The translations under genes and the position numbers were made by a program. Under the pieces are notes generated by a model. It saw only the letters and a program-made list of their open reading frames with translations. It did not search any database and had not been told where the DNA came from. Shown piece by piece: positions 31,716 through 43,736 of a DNA stretch of 64,000 nt (its first letter is position 1; each line of letters begins with the position of its first letter). The stretch comes from Heliocidaris erythrogramma (taxonomy: Eukaryota; Echinodermata; Echinoidea; Camarodonta; Echinometridae): positions 32,030,180 through 32,094,179 of the forward strand of contig CM046858.1 of the NCBI GenBank assembly GCA_025617745.1. The letters run 5' to 3'.

Positions 31716-32577
31716 ACTTGATTCACTCATATATAAGTGAAGATCTTATGCCTATATGGTTTTAATGTGAACATAGATTATGTGATAATAAACATCAATT
31801 CAGACGGACAAACGTACATCAGCAGGACGTGTTGTGAAATCCAATTGAGCACTGTATGACTGAGATGACCTAGCTAGTTTGAAGGTCAATGACCTATCAG
31901 GCTTGTGAATCGATTAGAGTATCATACCATCTGGTATTGTAGCCACAGTAGCCTCATTCCATAGTCATCACTTTAAACACCATGTTAAATTGCAATACAC
32001 ACTTTTATTCGAGGACATGGAATTTCCCACTTGTATCGACATAACTGAACTAGAAACCGGCCTGTAGGAATTCATAGTCATCATAACTCAAAACATTGGC
32101 TCAGATCATGTGATGAATTTGGTCTCCTAAATATGAAAATTTTTAAGAGGAATATTTGTAACCTTCAAATTCTACATGTCATTACATGATAAATGTGCAG
32201 TATCAATATGAACCTACGCGGCACAAGATGATAAATGTCCATTGTTATACTATCATCTGAAGGGCCAAGTCGAATGTCATCATCACCATCACCATCACCA
32301 TCACCATCACGATTTATCGCCGTTTGAACCCTCTATACCATGTATACAGTGGAATGTACATTCCCATTCACAGATCGATCAAAACTAATGTAGCGACCAA
32401 TTTATTCTTTGCTTATTGCCGTCAGAAATTTTGCCAATCAAAATATTTGAATGGAATGCTATTTCAGCCCCATACTATATACATAGGTTTAGAAATTAAA
32501 GTAACCAAACTGGCGAGGCAATTTTGAAAAAATAAGAACAAAATCATAACTCTTGCAAATGTAATATCTTGGAAATG
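31716..32577. other. Non-coding stretch with a (CATCAC)n run
   Basis: A hexanucleotide ATCACC repeat occupies 32277-32311. Nothing else recognised. Confidence 0.6.
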
Positions 32578-32812
32578 TAAATGGGTACCCGGTAGGATGC
32601 GAAAGTTAATGTCGTTTTCTTAGCAATGTAAGCGTCACTGTACTGCCTAGTGGTGGAATATTCCCCAGGGAGCGGAGAATGTGCACTCATTGTGCGCGGG
32701 CATGCCAGAATCCGATGACCGTGGTAATAATATATCCTTTGTAGGCGCCTTGAGCATCCTCTGGGATGGATACGAGCGCAATATAAATGTAGCTATTATT
32801 ATTATTATTATG
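32578..32812 (+). mobile_element. 5'-truncated SINE with (ATT)n tail
   Basis: Starts in the shared core AAATGGGTACCCGGTAGGAT, runs through GCGCCTTGAGCATCC and GAGCGCAATATAAATGTAGC, and ends in (TATTAT)n at 32799-32812. The same core and the same kind of tail occur at 53267-54104. Confidence 0.7.
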
Positions 32813-32999
32813 AAAGTAGCGCAATGCATGATGAAAATTATGACAAGGTATTATGATACTGAACAATCAATGCCAGGTCAAATAACTACAATTACATGTC
32901 AATATCAGGTGTGATGTTGGCCAAGCTAATGATATTTCAAGATAACATTAAAAAGTCTCGTAAATTATTGTTGTTCATAATTGTATCCTAACATAATCT

Positions 33000-33136
33000 G
33001 TAAAACACGTTGCCAATTCCAAGCATATGCTTATTGGTTTGGGTATAAAACAAGAATTTTACCTCGGTTTGATTTCTGTTTACCAATAAAGTGCGATGAA
33101 ACACATGAATCTAAAAAAGCTTGTCATGACATGCAG
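33000..33136 (+). CDS. Exon candidate A of an unidentified plus-strand gene
   Basis: The open frame ends at CATGCAG/GTAAAT, a good donor, in phase 0. The readable part includes YWFGYKTRILPRFDFCLP and KKACHDMQ. The left edge is uncertain because acceptors near 33027 and 33058 are weak. It reads in phase into the next frame at 33208 across a 71-nt intron-like gap with a stop. The protein is not recognised. It may be a decayed fragment. Confidence 0.3.
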
Positions 33137-33207
33137 GTAAATCACTTCTCTCTTGCACATGTCATTTTTTGAGATAAGTATTTAACTCCTTGTTTTGATT
33201 TTCTTAG

Positions 33208-33480
33208 CCATTCATAGCATTTGGATTGGTTTTGCAACATAAGTTAGATAGTACCTTTAAACTATTTCCTTCTCTGCTGTATAACCCATGGAGACCTGAG
33301 ATTGTTAATAAGATTCCTGCTGTGGCTTTGTGTTTCTCACACTGGTATGGGTTCAAGTTTAACGAGACTCCAAGGCACACTGCTCTGGTATGGTACACAG
33401 ATGTGCAAGAGAGAAGTGATTTACCTGATCATGACAAGCTTATACTACATCTGAATACGCGCATGCATTTTGCACTCAAA
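33208..33480 (+). CDS. Exon candidate B of an unidentified plus-strand gene
   Basis: Follows a T-rich acceptor (TTTTGATTTTCTTAG). The frame stays open to 33774, but protein-like sequence fades after about 33480. It includes PFIAFGLVLQHKLDSTFK, LLYNPWRPEIVNKIPAV, LCFSHWYGFKFNETPRHT and ALVWYTDVQERSDLPDHDK: rich in Trp, Pro and Asp with balanced charge, unlike neighbouring random ORFs. The donor is unclear (CTG/GTATGG occurs twice). No family is recognised. Confidence 0.4.
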
Positions 33481-35928
33481 CTAACCAGGAACTCAAAACT
33501 AAACAAAAACTATATCATTTCGATATATATTATTGTGAAAATTAGTTTGCTTTTATTTATGTTATGTTGTACTCTACTGTATTCTTTAATGTTTCTTTCT
33601 GTAATGTTGGTGGAAAACAAATTTCCACGATTTAATGGCATCACACTGAATAAAATTATCAACTATCAATTAGTATTAAGTTTTGAGTATTTCCGACTAT
33701 TCGGTAGTAGGTCCATGGTCAGACTGACAGTAGAGTGTTACATGTATATATGTAGAGACTATACAACAAAATAGGATGAAAAGCCAGAGAGAGAGAGAGA
33801 GAGGGAGAGTGTGTGTACGTGGGGGTGTGTTAGTGTTAGTGTGTGTGTGCGTGTGTGTGTGTTTTGCTTTGGGTTTTGTAATTTTTTTTTTCCCCAAGAG
33901 GAGGTAGGTTTAGGAAAGTTCCTCCAGCCTCTTTCTTAGCTTCGTGTTGTCATTAAAATATTTTGAATATAATTGTTTAATTGGGACATTGCTTATAGTT
34001 ACTTGGAGTTATGACGTGCTTTATAACTTGTTTATGTATTTGGTTTTATATTTACTATTATGTTATGTTGTACATGTATATATGTACTTCAGTTTGGAGG
34101 AATAAACAAAACAAAAGGTTTACTAAATAGTAGTTTGGGCAGATAAGGTAAAAACAAAAACAAAATAAACAAAAGAAAACTGCAAATGCAAGATGAGAAA
34201 GGATGGTATCCTAGTATAGTAATAGCAACATGTTAATTTGATAGCGTTATCATACTTGCAGAAATGGCAAAGTCAATGATACTGAAACTCTGTTTCAGAA
34301 TATGGAAAATGGCAAGAGTATCAGATAGCGGTTGGGGTGAATTTTGTTGACCCGCAATGTGGGATATTGGAAACAGCGTGTACTAGAACGTCTTTTAATT
34401 CATTCCTCTTTCAGCTTTTTATATCCCTCTCGTTTCCCTCATCAAACCTCTTTATCTCTCTTATTCTCTCCCCCTCTCTCTCCCTCTCTCTCTCTCACAA
34501 AACACACACACACACACACACACACACCCAGACGCACTCACTCACCTCGCCTCTTTTCTTCTTCTCCCCCCCTCTCTCTCTTCATTCGTTATTATCACCT
34601 GTAGGCGTCGATATGTCTTCCAGATGCAGCTGGTGTGCCAATTTCTAGTCAATTTTTGTACGGCAATCCCACTCTCTTGAAAACGCTCTTTAAAATGTAT
34701 GGAAGAATGGTATATGAAAGAAAATACATTTGCGAACTCCCCTTCAAATGTAGGAACTGGAAACTCAATTTTCGTGGAATAATCGACCGTTATATTTTTA
34801 ATTGGATTTTAGGTGGGCTGCCAAATACTATATAGTTATATACATGTACAGTGGGGTGGCTAGTGTAACATGTGATCCGTACCAAACCGAATGGTTCTTA
34901 ATCAACAAAATCAATCTTACCAGTTACTGATTTCGTCCTTGAAATCAATTTTTGAACTGATTTCGTTCACGAAAGCAATAAGCTATATTGATTTTGTTAC
35001 AGAATCACTTGTTTCAAAACAGAATAATAAGTATTAGATTTGGGGCCCTTTAATCGGCATCAGTGGTTTTCCATTTTGCATTAAAAATTGTTATGGAAGC
35101 TATGACTGCAGGATTTCATTTGGTAAGTTATAAATGCTGATCCATGGACAATTTAGCGATTTTCATTCTTTTCTTGCAAAAGGGATGCAATACCTTGAAG
35201 ATATTGAATATCAATATCATTTAGTAATTCATAGTTCTGTTGGTATAGGTACTAGTATCACTTACAATTGAATTGGACTAACCACAAGGGTGTCTCTTAT
35301 AAGATAGACAAACTCATTTCCACTAGCAGCTTTCCAGAATGTACACGTATCATGTCATTGGGTAAATATCTGTCAATTCTAGAAAGAAATGTAGGCCCTA
35401 TCTGGTTGGGTTTATTCAGAATTATCTCCCTTTAAATAAGAAATAGCCTCATAATCATAGTTTGGATAGATAGAGCTTAACAAATATAATGCTTCGTTTA
35501 TTCGATTCGTATAGCTCTTAGTGTGTACACAATCTCTACTGTCACTGCCTTCTTCTAATGATTATAATATTTGTAGCATTGGCAGGGCTACATCGCGAAG
35601 TCTTATAATACATGTCAGTTATTAATCCACATTTTAATGTATATGTCGGAAGTCTAGTATAATAAAACTGTTTTGGCCAAACATGGTTTCTGGGGTCTAG
35701 ACGTCATTGAGTTGGTCTCGAGACAGACACACAATAAACATGGAATGTCTACTAACACATACAGCTAAAGTACATGGCTTGGCTCGATCTCACTTATCTC
35801 GATAGCTTCAGTGTTATTCTTGAACAGGACGATTATTAGCATACAAATAAAATGGTGGAAGGACTTTGATATGTACCTGCTTCTAAAGGAATAAAAATCG
35901 TTTTATGAGACGAGCGAGCTATACATAG
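33481..35928. other. Non-coding stretch with microsatellites
   Basis: (GA)n and (GT)n at 33786-33862 and (CT)n/(CA)n at 34462-34528 make the only long ORFs here. No other structure recognised. Confidence 0.6.
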
Positions 35929-36181
35929 AGTGATAGATGACCTGACAAGAGGAATTTCTGGTAGGGTTATATTCATGAATGAAACGGGAACAATCATCTA
36001 CAATCAGGTTTTATCTTTCAAAGGGAGCCGAAGATATTGCTTTCATGAGCTGAAAGCAACAATCGTAGATATTGAGTTGATTGTGCGTGCTGGTGGTACA
36101 GGTCGAGCTGCCGACTGTATTGTATACGGTACTAGGCCCGAACTATTGATAGAAAAATCAAAATTCAGAAAAATCACCTAA
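35929..36181 (+). CDS. Terminal-exon-like frame, unidentified
   Basis: The frame GRVIFMNETGTIIYNQVLSF... FHELKATIVDIELIVRAG ... TRPELLIEKSKFRKIT ends at a TAA (36179-36181). The composition is protein-like. The upstream acceptor (CTATACATAG) lacks a good pyrimidine tract, so the left edge is weak. Its relation to the frames at 33208, 36353 and 37641 is unknown; each of the last three ends in its own stop. Confidence 0.3.
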
Positions 36182-36352
36182 GTACAATTCTATCAATGTA
36201 ATAATTATATAGAAATTAAAATCCTTATTTAACACTTCTCTCGTTTATGTCTATTTATATCACCATCTCTCTCTCTCTTATTCTCTATTTCTCTTCCTAT
36301 ATTTTCTTTTTATTCCTGCTCCTTTTTTTTCTTCTTCATCATTCGTGTATAG

Positions 36353-36486
36353 TGGTGCATTATCATCGTCTTATTAGTAAGTCCAATCATACGAAGTACA
36401 GGCTAAATGTAGGTTTAAGAGAAAGTAGAAGTGATTGTTTAGCCGCTATGCAGCCCCTGTTCTCTGGTGTTGAAGGGTCCATGTGA
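36353..36486 (+). CDS. Terminal-exon candidate with strong acceptor, unidentified
   Basis: A long pyrimidine tract (36265-36345) leads to CATTCGTGTATAG. The frame then reads VHYHRLISKSNHTKYRLN, VGLRESRSDCLAAMQPLFSG, and stops at TGA (36484-36486). The acceptor is among the best in the window. The pyrimidine tract could also be simple microsatellite DNA. Family not recognised. Confidence 0.4.
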
Positions 36487-37640
36487 TGAAAACCTCTCAC
36501 AATATCCAAACTATTCAAAAGATCAACAGACGTTGAACATGTTCATGTCGTAACTGCTCCCGGGGGGGGTATATATCAAAATAAAAAATTGAGGTGGGTG
36601 ATGGCCTGTATTATCATCCCTCCCCAATAGTTTTGGATAAAATAAATAATACCTATGATACATTAACTGCCAACTAATAATTATCCAAACTCATCATTTA
36701 ATATTTTAATAACAGAAAACATTTTTGGATGCTCTAAAATGCAAGTTTTATAGACAGATTTCTGAAAAATCCTACCCTCCCTTCGTCGGTCGCTTCGTTC
36801 CCTCGCCGGTTACCCCCCCCCCCCCCCTCCAATCATGAACACGGATCGACACCACTGATTCATACACAATTTCATCAAATATCTTTCATGTAGTGCCAAT
36901 CGAATGTCTATCATGAACATCAATATCAGTACATTATTGTCGTTATCAATGTCAACACAGTAACTCAACGTTTCCTTTTAAAGAATGTCGAAAGAAGTTG
37001 TCTTTTGATACACGTATACCTTCTTAAACTTGTTTGTACCCTTCCCCAATGTTGTATTAATTAGGTTCGAGTGTCAGGACGTGCCAAAGATTATTACCGC
37101 TTCATCTTCACACATGACCTCATACATAGAACTAGACCAGACCTCTCTGACCACCCCAGTTGACCCTCAGACTGGGCATTTGCTCTTGACCAGTAAAGAA
37201 CACTAGCCTGGGGTTCTATTCCTTTCTGCGGTTGACTCGACCATGGTCATCTATTGTGTAGCTTTGACTTTAAGGTCAAGCAATTTCAAGAGCAAGAGAG
37301 TCATATTTCATTCATGAAAAGTGACGCAGCTTCCTTCTTCATATATACCTAAGGTGTCACTTTTTTAACACTTTTCAGTAGAAATGAAAGTGGTTGCACT
37401 GTGCTATAAAAAGAACATGTTGCAAGATTAAAAGAGAAATGTGCCTCCTTTGTATTGACTTATATACCCGTACACTATAGTGAGTGTTCCAAAATGCATT
37501 TGGGAACAAAACAATATATTTAAAAAAAATAATAAAATCCCCAATTTTTTTCAATTCAGGCTATAGATATATCACTGGAGGTTTATTTTATTGGTTTGAT
37601 GTCAGAAACAATCTTGACTGATTTTTTTTTGTTTTCATAG

Positions 37641-37841
37641 CACTCAAAAATGATACATAAACCGGTAAATATTAAATTTCCTATTGGCTTGAGAGAAGAG
37701 AGCATGAGAGAGGTTATATCACTAACACAATGGCATTTACTTCACTTACATGAATTAGCTACAGTGACAAACAAAATTGGAATAGACATTATTTTATTAT
37801 ATAAAAGAAGTGAGAATAGTCTGTTTACTAAAACACTATAA
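37641..37841 (+). CDS. Terminal-exon candidate, unidentified
   Basis: The acceptor TTTTTTTTTGTTTTCATAG is followed by a phase-0 frame of 66 codons: HSKMIHKPVNIKFPIGLREE, SMREVISLTQWHLLHLHELA, then TNKIGIDIILLYKRSENS and a TAA at 37839-37841. It shares the short string GLRE with the frame at 36353, which may be chance. The leucine/histidine-rich helix looks real. Family not recognised. Confidence 0.4.
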   Translation, partial: HSKMIHKPVNIKFPIGLREESMREVISLTQWHLLHLHELATVTNKIGIDIILLYKRSENSLFTKTL

Positions 37842-38963
37842 TACACAATAAAGAAAATTGTGCTTTTTCTGTATGGTGTTCACAATAAATTGTTAATTCG
37901 AATATATTTATCACGACACATGATTCTCATCGAAGCAATAAAATAATTTATTGAAAACGAAATGTAAAGTACGTTTCAAGAATTATATATTTAAAGAAAT
38001 ATGTATACATACCCCTTCTCTCTCTCTCTCTCTCTACATCCCTCCCTTTCTCTCTCTCTCTCTCTCTCACCCCCTCCCTCCCCGCCATTCCCTACTCTCT
38101 CCCTCTCTCTCTTTCTCTCTGTTATTTTCTTTTCTTTTCACTATGCAGTCCTGTAATGAAGCGGCACTTCAAATAAAACCGCAGATGGCTTGATTTATAC
38201 AGTTAATTACATCCCTGTACCCTGTCGTTTTGCCACCTTTCGTCAGAATGGTATCCTAATAATTACAACCACTGGAATGTTATTGCCTAAAATAACGCTC
38301 AATATTAATGATTAAAGTTTGTGTGCTTGGCTGCATATGACCAGCCCTGTTATTGCTACTTGATAAGAGAATTATTATAGTGTACAAAATATCTACTCAA
38401 ACAAATACTATGCTATACAATCTGGGCTTTATTTGAGCTTTAGTGCACCAACATGTGGCACATCATATTTGCAGAGAACGTCCAATAAGTAGAATTTTGC
38501 CAAGAAATCGTCATAGGATGCTCTGATTTTTTAAAAATCTAAATGATATATCAAACAAATTCAGGGGTGTACAATAATTTACATCATGGCAGTAAATTCA
38601 AACGAGCAAACAATATGTCAAACTTGCAGACAAAATGCGCCTGAATTGTACCAACCATAGACTTATTAGTTACCATTACCAACCCCTGTGAGATGGCAAT
38701 GCTGAGAGCTTCGGCGAAGACCGTCTTGATTTCGAGTTTCAACAGAATTAATACTAAAAATCTTCGGGAATCATGAACAATACAACGACATATCTGGCAC
38801 ATATATCTTTCATACAATTCAAAGAAAATGAAGTGACTATATCCACGTTTCATTCAAATTTGCTTTTATTAAACACAATTTTTAAGTTAAAATATCAGGT
38901 GGTAGAATGTCTGTGTCCATACAGACCCATTACATTACACTAACTTACGCGTGTAGTTTTTTC

Positions 38964-38995
<32 letters not shown>

Positions 38996-39706
38996 CTTCG
39001 ATTCCCTATCAGACAGTTCCCCATTCACTTGTACGTATTCTGATTTCTTCGACAGGTACTGTAAGTAATTCTCAAAAGCTTGCCCACAAGCTTGCTGTTT
39101 GCTGTATCTCTGATTTCTGTCATATCTCAAATAACAACGGCACGCTCGCTTGCAAGCCCGCACACAAGGCATTATCTGTGTTTACATGTAAAAGACATAA
39201 CAAACACACCATTCATAACTAACTTCATAATAAAGGCATAACACCCAGTTGAACCTTGATTTTACTCTCAATTCAAATCCTCCTTTGTATTCACGAGAGA
39301 AAAGAAACTGAACAAAATACACATATATTCTTTTCTTAATGGCGGGAGATTGTTTGCTTAGCAAGCAAACTCATGCATACCATGTCGGTTTGAAGTGAGC
39401 TTTATCGGGGTGGGAAAATCTTCACCCATGTTGGAACTGGAAATTAATAATTCACCATATTCTATTTACAGAAGAAAGCAAGAACATCTAGAAGGTCCAT
39501 TCAACACTAGGAAACATGTGCGTGTTTGTTGTACAGCAACGGTGGAAACATCAAAATGACAGTAAAAAAAAAAGTTAATCATTTTTCTTTTCGATCGTTT
39601 TTTTCTTCTTCTTCTTTCCAGTATACTATACATGCACAAACTTGGTCCCTATGGACATGATACTTTTACCAACCCCTCCCTGAAAATAAGAATGAAATGA
39701 ACTCAC
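37842..39706. other. Mostly non-coding, with CT-rich repeats
   Basis: (CT)n with C-rich interruptions at 38016-38122 and (CTTT)n at 38966-38998. A minus-strand frame at 39000-39172 (with RYDRNQRYSKQQACGQAFEN) behind an ACACAG acceptor is a faint exon candidate. Otherwise nothing recognised. Confidence 0.5.
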
Positions 39707-40204
39707 CTCAGCCGTATACTCGTCTCCGATCGATGAGATCCTCTTTGATAACAACGCCTTTCTCCCAACCTGGTATTGTAGCCGAGATCCTCTCCTCTCC
39801 GTCATACTAGCTCCATGGATGGGTTCCTCTCCTCCAGATAGCTCCTTGCCAACGGAATTCTTCTGCTCATCGTTGATATCGATGTAGAACAATCCTATAT
39901 CGTCATCATCTATTTCATCATCTCTGCGAGTTCTTTCCAATCTCATCCTCTCGTGTCTCTCTGTTTTATCGTTCCATGTCAGACCTTCTTCGTCGTCGGT
40001 TGGAAAACGTTTAACATAATCCCTTCTATTTGATGACAATGAATGTCGATTGAATCGCGATGACGATGCTGCTCGGTTTGTAAACTCGTATTGAAGATGA
40101 AGACATATCAACATGAAAAGACATCCTATGGAAATTAGTTGCATCACAATCCGATGTCCTAAACTGCGACCAAAAGGTCGACTTAAAGAGACTACCATTT
40201 TCAT
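39707..40204 (-). CDS. First coding exon of a single-pass membrane protein
   Basis: 166 codons in phase 0 from an ATG at 40204 to a strong donor CTGAG/GTGAGT (39706-39701). Residues ~19-39 (IVMQLISIGCLFMLICLHLQ) form one hydrophobic helix behind a short basic N-terminus (RPFGRSLGHR), the topology of a type II signal-anchor protein. A long hydrophilic, Arg/Asp/Glu/Ser-rich stem follows. That layout is usual for Golgi glycosyl- or sulfotransferases, but no catalytic domain is in this exon, so the enzyme class is unknown. A T-rich acceptor (TTTTGATTATAG) lies about 30 bp upstream of the ATG, so a 5' untranslated exon is likely. Later exons, expected at lower coordinates, were not identified. Confidence 0.6.
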
Positions 40205-40214
40205 TTTCAGTCAC

Positions 40215-42814
40215 TTAATTCATTCTATAATCAAAATATGACTGTAACGAGCTCCAGTTAGCTTTACATTATAGCACATTCCTGCAAAGGCAAATAAGTT
40301 GTCGTTGTTTTCTCAATAAAGATGTATTTCTTTCTATTTTTGTAGTTTTATATATATATTTATTGATATTTTGACATTATCCATACGAAAAAGCGATAGA
40401 AGAAAATTCGAAGGGCATCATGAGAATTTTTTGTTCCCTGCAGGGATGAAAGTACATGTACACGAGAAAAGAGAACCTGGCCTTAGGCAAAGGTAATACG
40501 ATGGATTGTAATGCGAGGTGTTGCACGGTCAGTCGCGAATGCTTGCTCAATCTCATCTCATTTTATACTCCATTATCTCGATCACTGCCGATAGATACGT
40601 GCGATTCGTCTCTGACACGAAATTTAATATCATGTTTAAATTAGGAGAAAGAGAGAGAGGAAGTCCAATATCGCAATTACTTCCAAGAAGAGCGGATTAT
40701 TCTACCCTCTACAGGTGAGTGGACTCTCTCACGTCCTACTAAAGGTTGGCGATTGGCACAATGATGAAGACGATGAAAGCATCAAGGCGAACACATGAAA
40801 CGAGGTTAATGATATCATCTTCATGATGATAACTATCCATTAGGTCACGTGCTCTGATACGCCACACTGATACCTCTCATGCACGGGATGTCGTCTGATG
40901 CAGGACTCCAGTGTTATCCGTGCGCACAGGATACGTGTGATGCTTGTTTATCAAAGCTTGTCACTGATCACGTGACTCAGAATTTGCAAGTATAGTGAAA
41001 GAAATATACTTAGTTTGAATTAGGTGAATAATAAAATTGAATGATCCACCAACAGGGTAATTAGGGATGTATGTTCAGTGTCATGCCGTGCGATGAAATC
41101 TATTGACTGTGGAAAATATCCGGACATCGATGAAACTTATAGAGCCTATATTTACAGAGGCATCACCACAAAGAGAACTCGCGAAGTGACGACAGTTTGA
41201 TATGAACGAGACGATATCCTCCCTCCTCAAAACAGTCCCATCTCCTGCCCAAGACAAAAATTCAATGATGAATGAAACGACGAAACTCTTCTATATCGAT
41301 CTCACCCATCATTTCTCCTCCTCCATCAGCACATCGATAGCATGGGATAGTTTTAGGCGCGAATCATCTCAATTCTTTTATCATCCAGTGCTTGCTTCAC
41401 GATCGGCAGAAGGAACGAAAATAAATCTGACAGCTGGATTTATATCTAGGTTTCCAGAGATCATCTAAGGTGACACTTTAAGATGTGATGTAGCCGAGAG
41501 GATTTAAGGGAAGGAGGAAGGAATGGATTGTGGGACGATAACCCCGTCATGGCCCATTCAAGATTACCACTAATCTCATGTTGACTTTGTTGAGCTATAC
41601 GGCACCACAATGCGTCCCATGACAAGATGTAAAGAGTGAATTTGAAGATGTTGAATATTTACATGGGTTGTCAACTTCTACTCATTAGTGTTTGTCCCGA
41701 TCTTTCGCATTTGTCAAGAAATTGAAGTGGATCAAGGTATAGCTATGTGACAACTAGGCATTTTTTAGCTGTTGATATTATAGTTCAGAGAGGACTGCTG
41801 GAAAAAATGAGGATTCGTCCTTGCAGTATGTAGACAATGATCGTTTAGACGTGGTGCAATTCAATGCACTGAGATCCCTCTGCACACAAGACGGTGAATA
41901 CAGTTGATAAGAGTTCTTACAGTTTTGCAAGATGACGTCAGTCCCTTCCTTGTTGCAAACGACCCATCTAATAGTGTGATTACCAAGACACGGTCTACTA
42001 ACCAAATCTTATTTTTGATCGTTGGAGTGGGATGAAGAGAGCCAGTAGGCATGCGATAAGATTGAAGGGAGAAATCTAACCGGATGGAGCTTATTCTGAT
42101 ACTTCGTCTGAAAAGATAATACAGAAATAAAGAAAAAAAAGTAAATTAATGAAAACGAACATGTTCTGATATCTTTAAAATCATCATAATTCATAATAAT
42201 GACCGAGTTTCATTTTTACCCACATGACATCCATAAATCCTGGGGCGACAGAACCGGTAGGGGCAGTGCCTCCCCAACATTACCAAGCAAAAAGAAAATT
42301 GTCCATACTTGTAATACAAAAAAGCCTCTTACCAATATCCCCTTTCTAACGCCTCTTTTAAAGGACAAATTTAATTTATCAAATATGCCTCTTACATATC
42401 AATAGCTTTTCAACCTCCAAAGTGTGAATTCATGTCATAACACTATGGTATAATCTACTTCTATACACGCTCTTTCAAATACTTATATGGGAAGATTTCA
42501 AACTATGTGAAGATTTCCGACTGTATTCCACAAATCTAAGGTCCCAGGTAAGGGATATTTTATTGGAAAATATATATGTATGTCCACCGCTTATGCCTCT
42601 ATTAATAATATCTTACTATTCTAATGCGGTGGTGCCTTCAAGGTATAATAGCCTTACAATGCGACTAATACTGGCTCTAGTAAGAAAAAGCAGTGTAGAG
42701 ATATCAAATCAAGAAAGCTGATAGAATAATGTGAATGTCAAAATAAAATAGGTAATCCCTAACAAGCGTCTACAACCGTGACGGTACCAACGTGATCATA
42801 TAGTACCAATACAC
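40215..42814. other. Non-coding stretch with weak exon candidates
   Basis: On the plus strand, 40519-40714 stays open and ends at CTACAG/GTGAGT, a strong donor, so a divergent transcript starting near here is possible (low confidence). The plus-strand frame at 41202-41468 has no splice support. Nothing else recognised. Confidence 0.4.
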
Positions 42815-43110
42815 CGATAGCCCGCGAGACCGACAGTTACCAAATGTTCACTAAACCGAGACCGACAAACAGAGAGATACAAAGGTAAAATTTAGAAGAG
42901 AAGAAAGTTCCAAAAGGTCCACCAGACCAGTGGCCCACCAGACCAATGGCCCACAAGACCGACAAAACGGAGAAATACATAAGGAAAGATTTAAAAAAAT
43001 GTTGGTCTCGTGGACTGTACAGTCGGCCTAGTGAACCCTCCGAAAAGTAATAAAAGGCCCACGAGACCGACGGTTTCATGGGCTTGTCGGTCTCGTGTCA
43101 TCATGAGCTT
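42815..43110. repeat. Array of CCCACGAGACCGAC motifs in both orientations
   Basis: GAGACCGACA, CACCAGACCAGTGGCC and CCACAAGACCGACA recur in the left two thirds. On the right, GTTGGTCTCGTGG, CCCACGAGACCGAC and TGTCGGTCTCGTG mix both strands, giving inverted ends (GAGACCGAC near 42821, GTCGGTCTC near 43088). Confidence 0.7.
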
Positions 43111-43200
43111 GATGGAACACGTAACATATCATTCATGTGAAGAAGAGATGTCTACCTTAACCCAAATCGTCCTATACATGCATGGTCTAGTCACTTGCAG
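43110..43200 (+). CDS. Weak exon candidate before a strong donor
   Basis: Frame MEHVTYHSCEEEMSTLTQIV ending at CTTGCAG/GTAAGTG (donor at 43201). The acceptor side is poor and the left part overlaps the GAGACCGAC repeat. Could be a first exon or chance. Confidence 0.25.
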
Positions 43201-43449
43201 GTAAGTGTTGGGATAGCAAGATCATCAAACATTCATCTCTTAATCTGAATAATTAATGTCACGTCCAAAACAATCCTTCGTCGACATCTTTCGTGTCATA
43301 AAAATGAATGCTCCGTTTACGGCAATGTCTTCTCATTACATCCGACATATCCGACATGCCCGACAAGGATAAAATGGAACAGAATAAATACACCATCATT
43401 ATGGTAAATGTAGGAGTAGGAGAGGAAGGGAAGAAGAGAGAATGAGCGA

Positions 43450-43484
43450 GAGAGAGAGAGAGAGAGAGAAAGAAAGAAAGAAAG
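43450..43484. repeat. (GA)n/(GAAA)n microsatellite
   Basis: GAGA tract followed by GAAA units; produces low-complexity ORFs on the minus strand. Confidence 0.9.
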
Positions 43485-43736
43485 GGAGATGGGGAGGGGG
43501 AGAGAAAAAAATCCAATGGAAACCAAATTAAAAGCGCAAATCAATGAAGGTAGGATCGTGGCGTGAATAGAGTGGAGTAAAGACAAGAAAATGGAAGATG
43601 GAGGGGGAAAGAAATTGTGGAGAAAAAGTTGAAAATAAAAATAATGGTGACAGAAAATAATACTGAAATTGTGAGGGGAAAATTATGTATGACGGGTTAT
43701 TATGTGGACAATATGAACGGAATAGCGATGATATGG

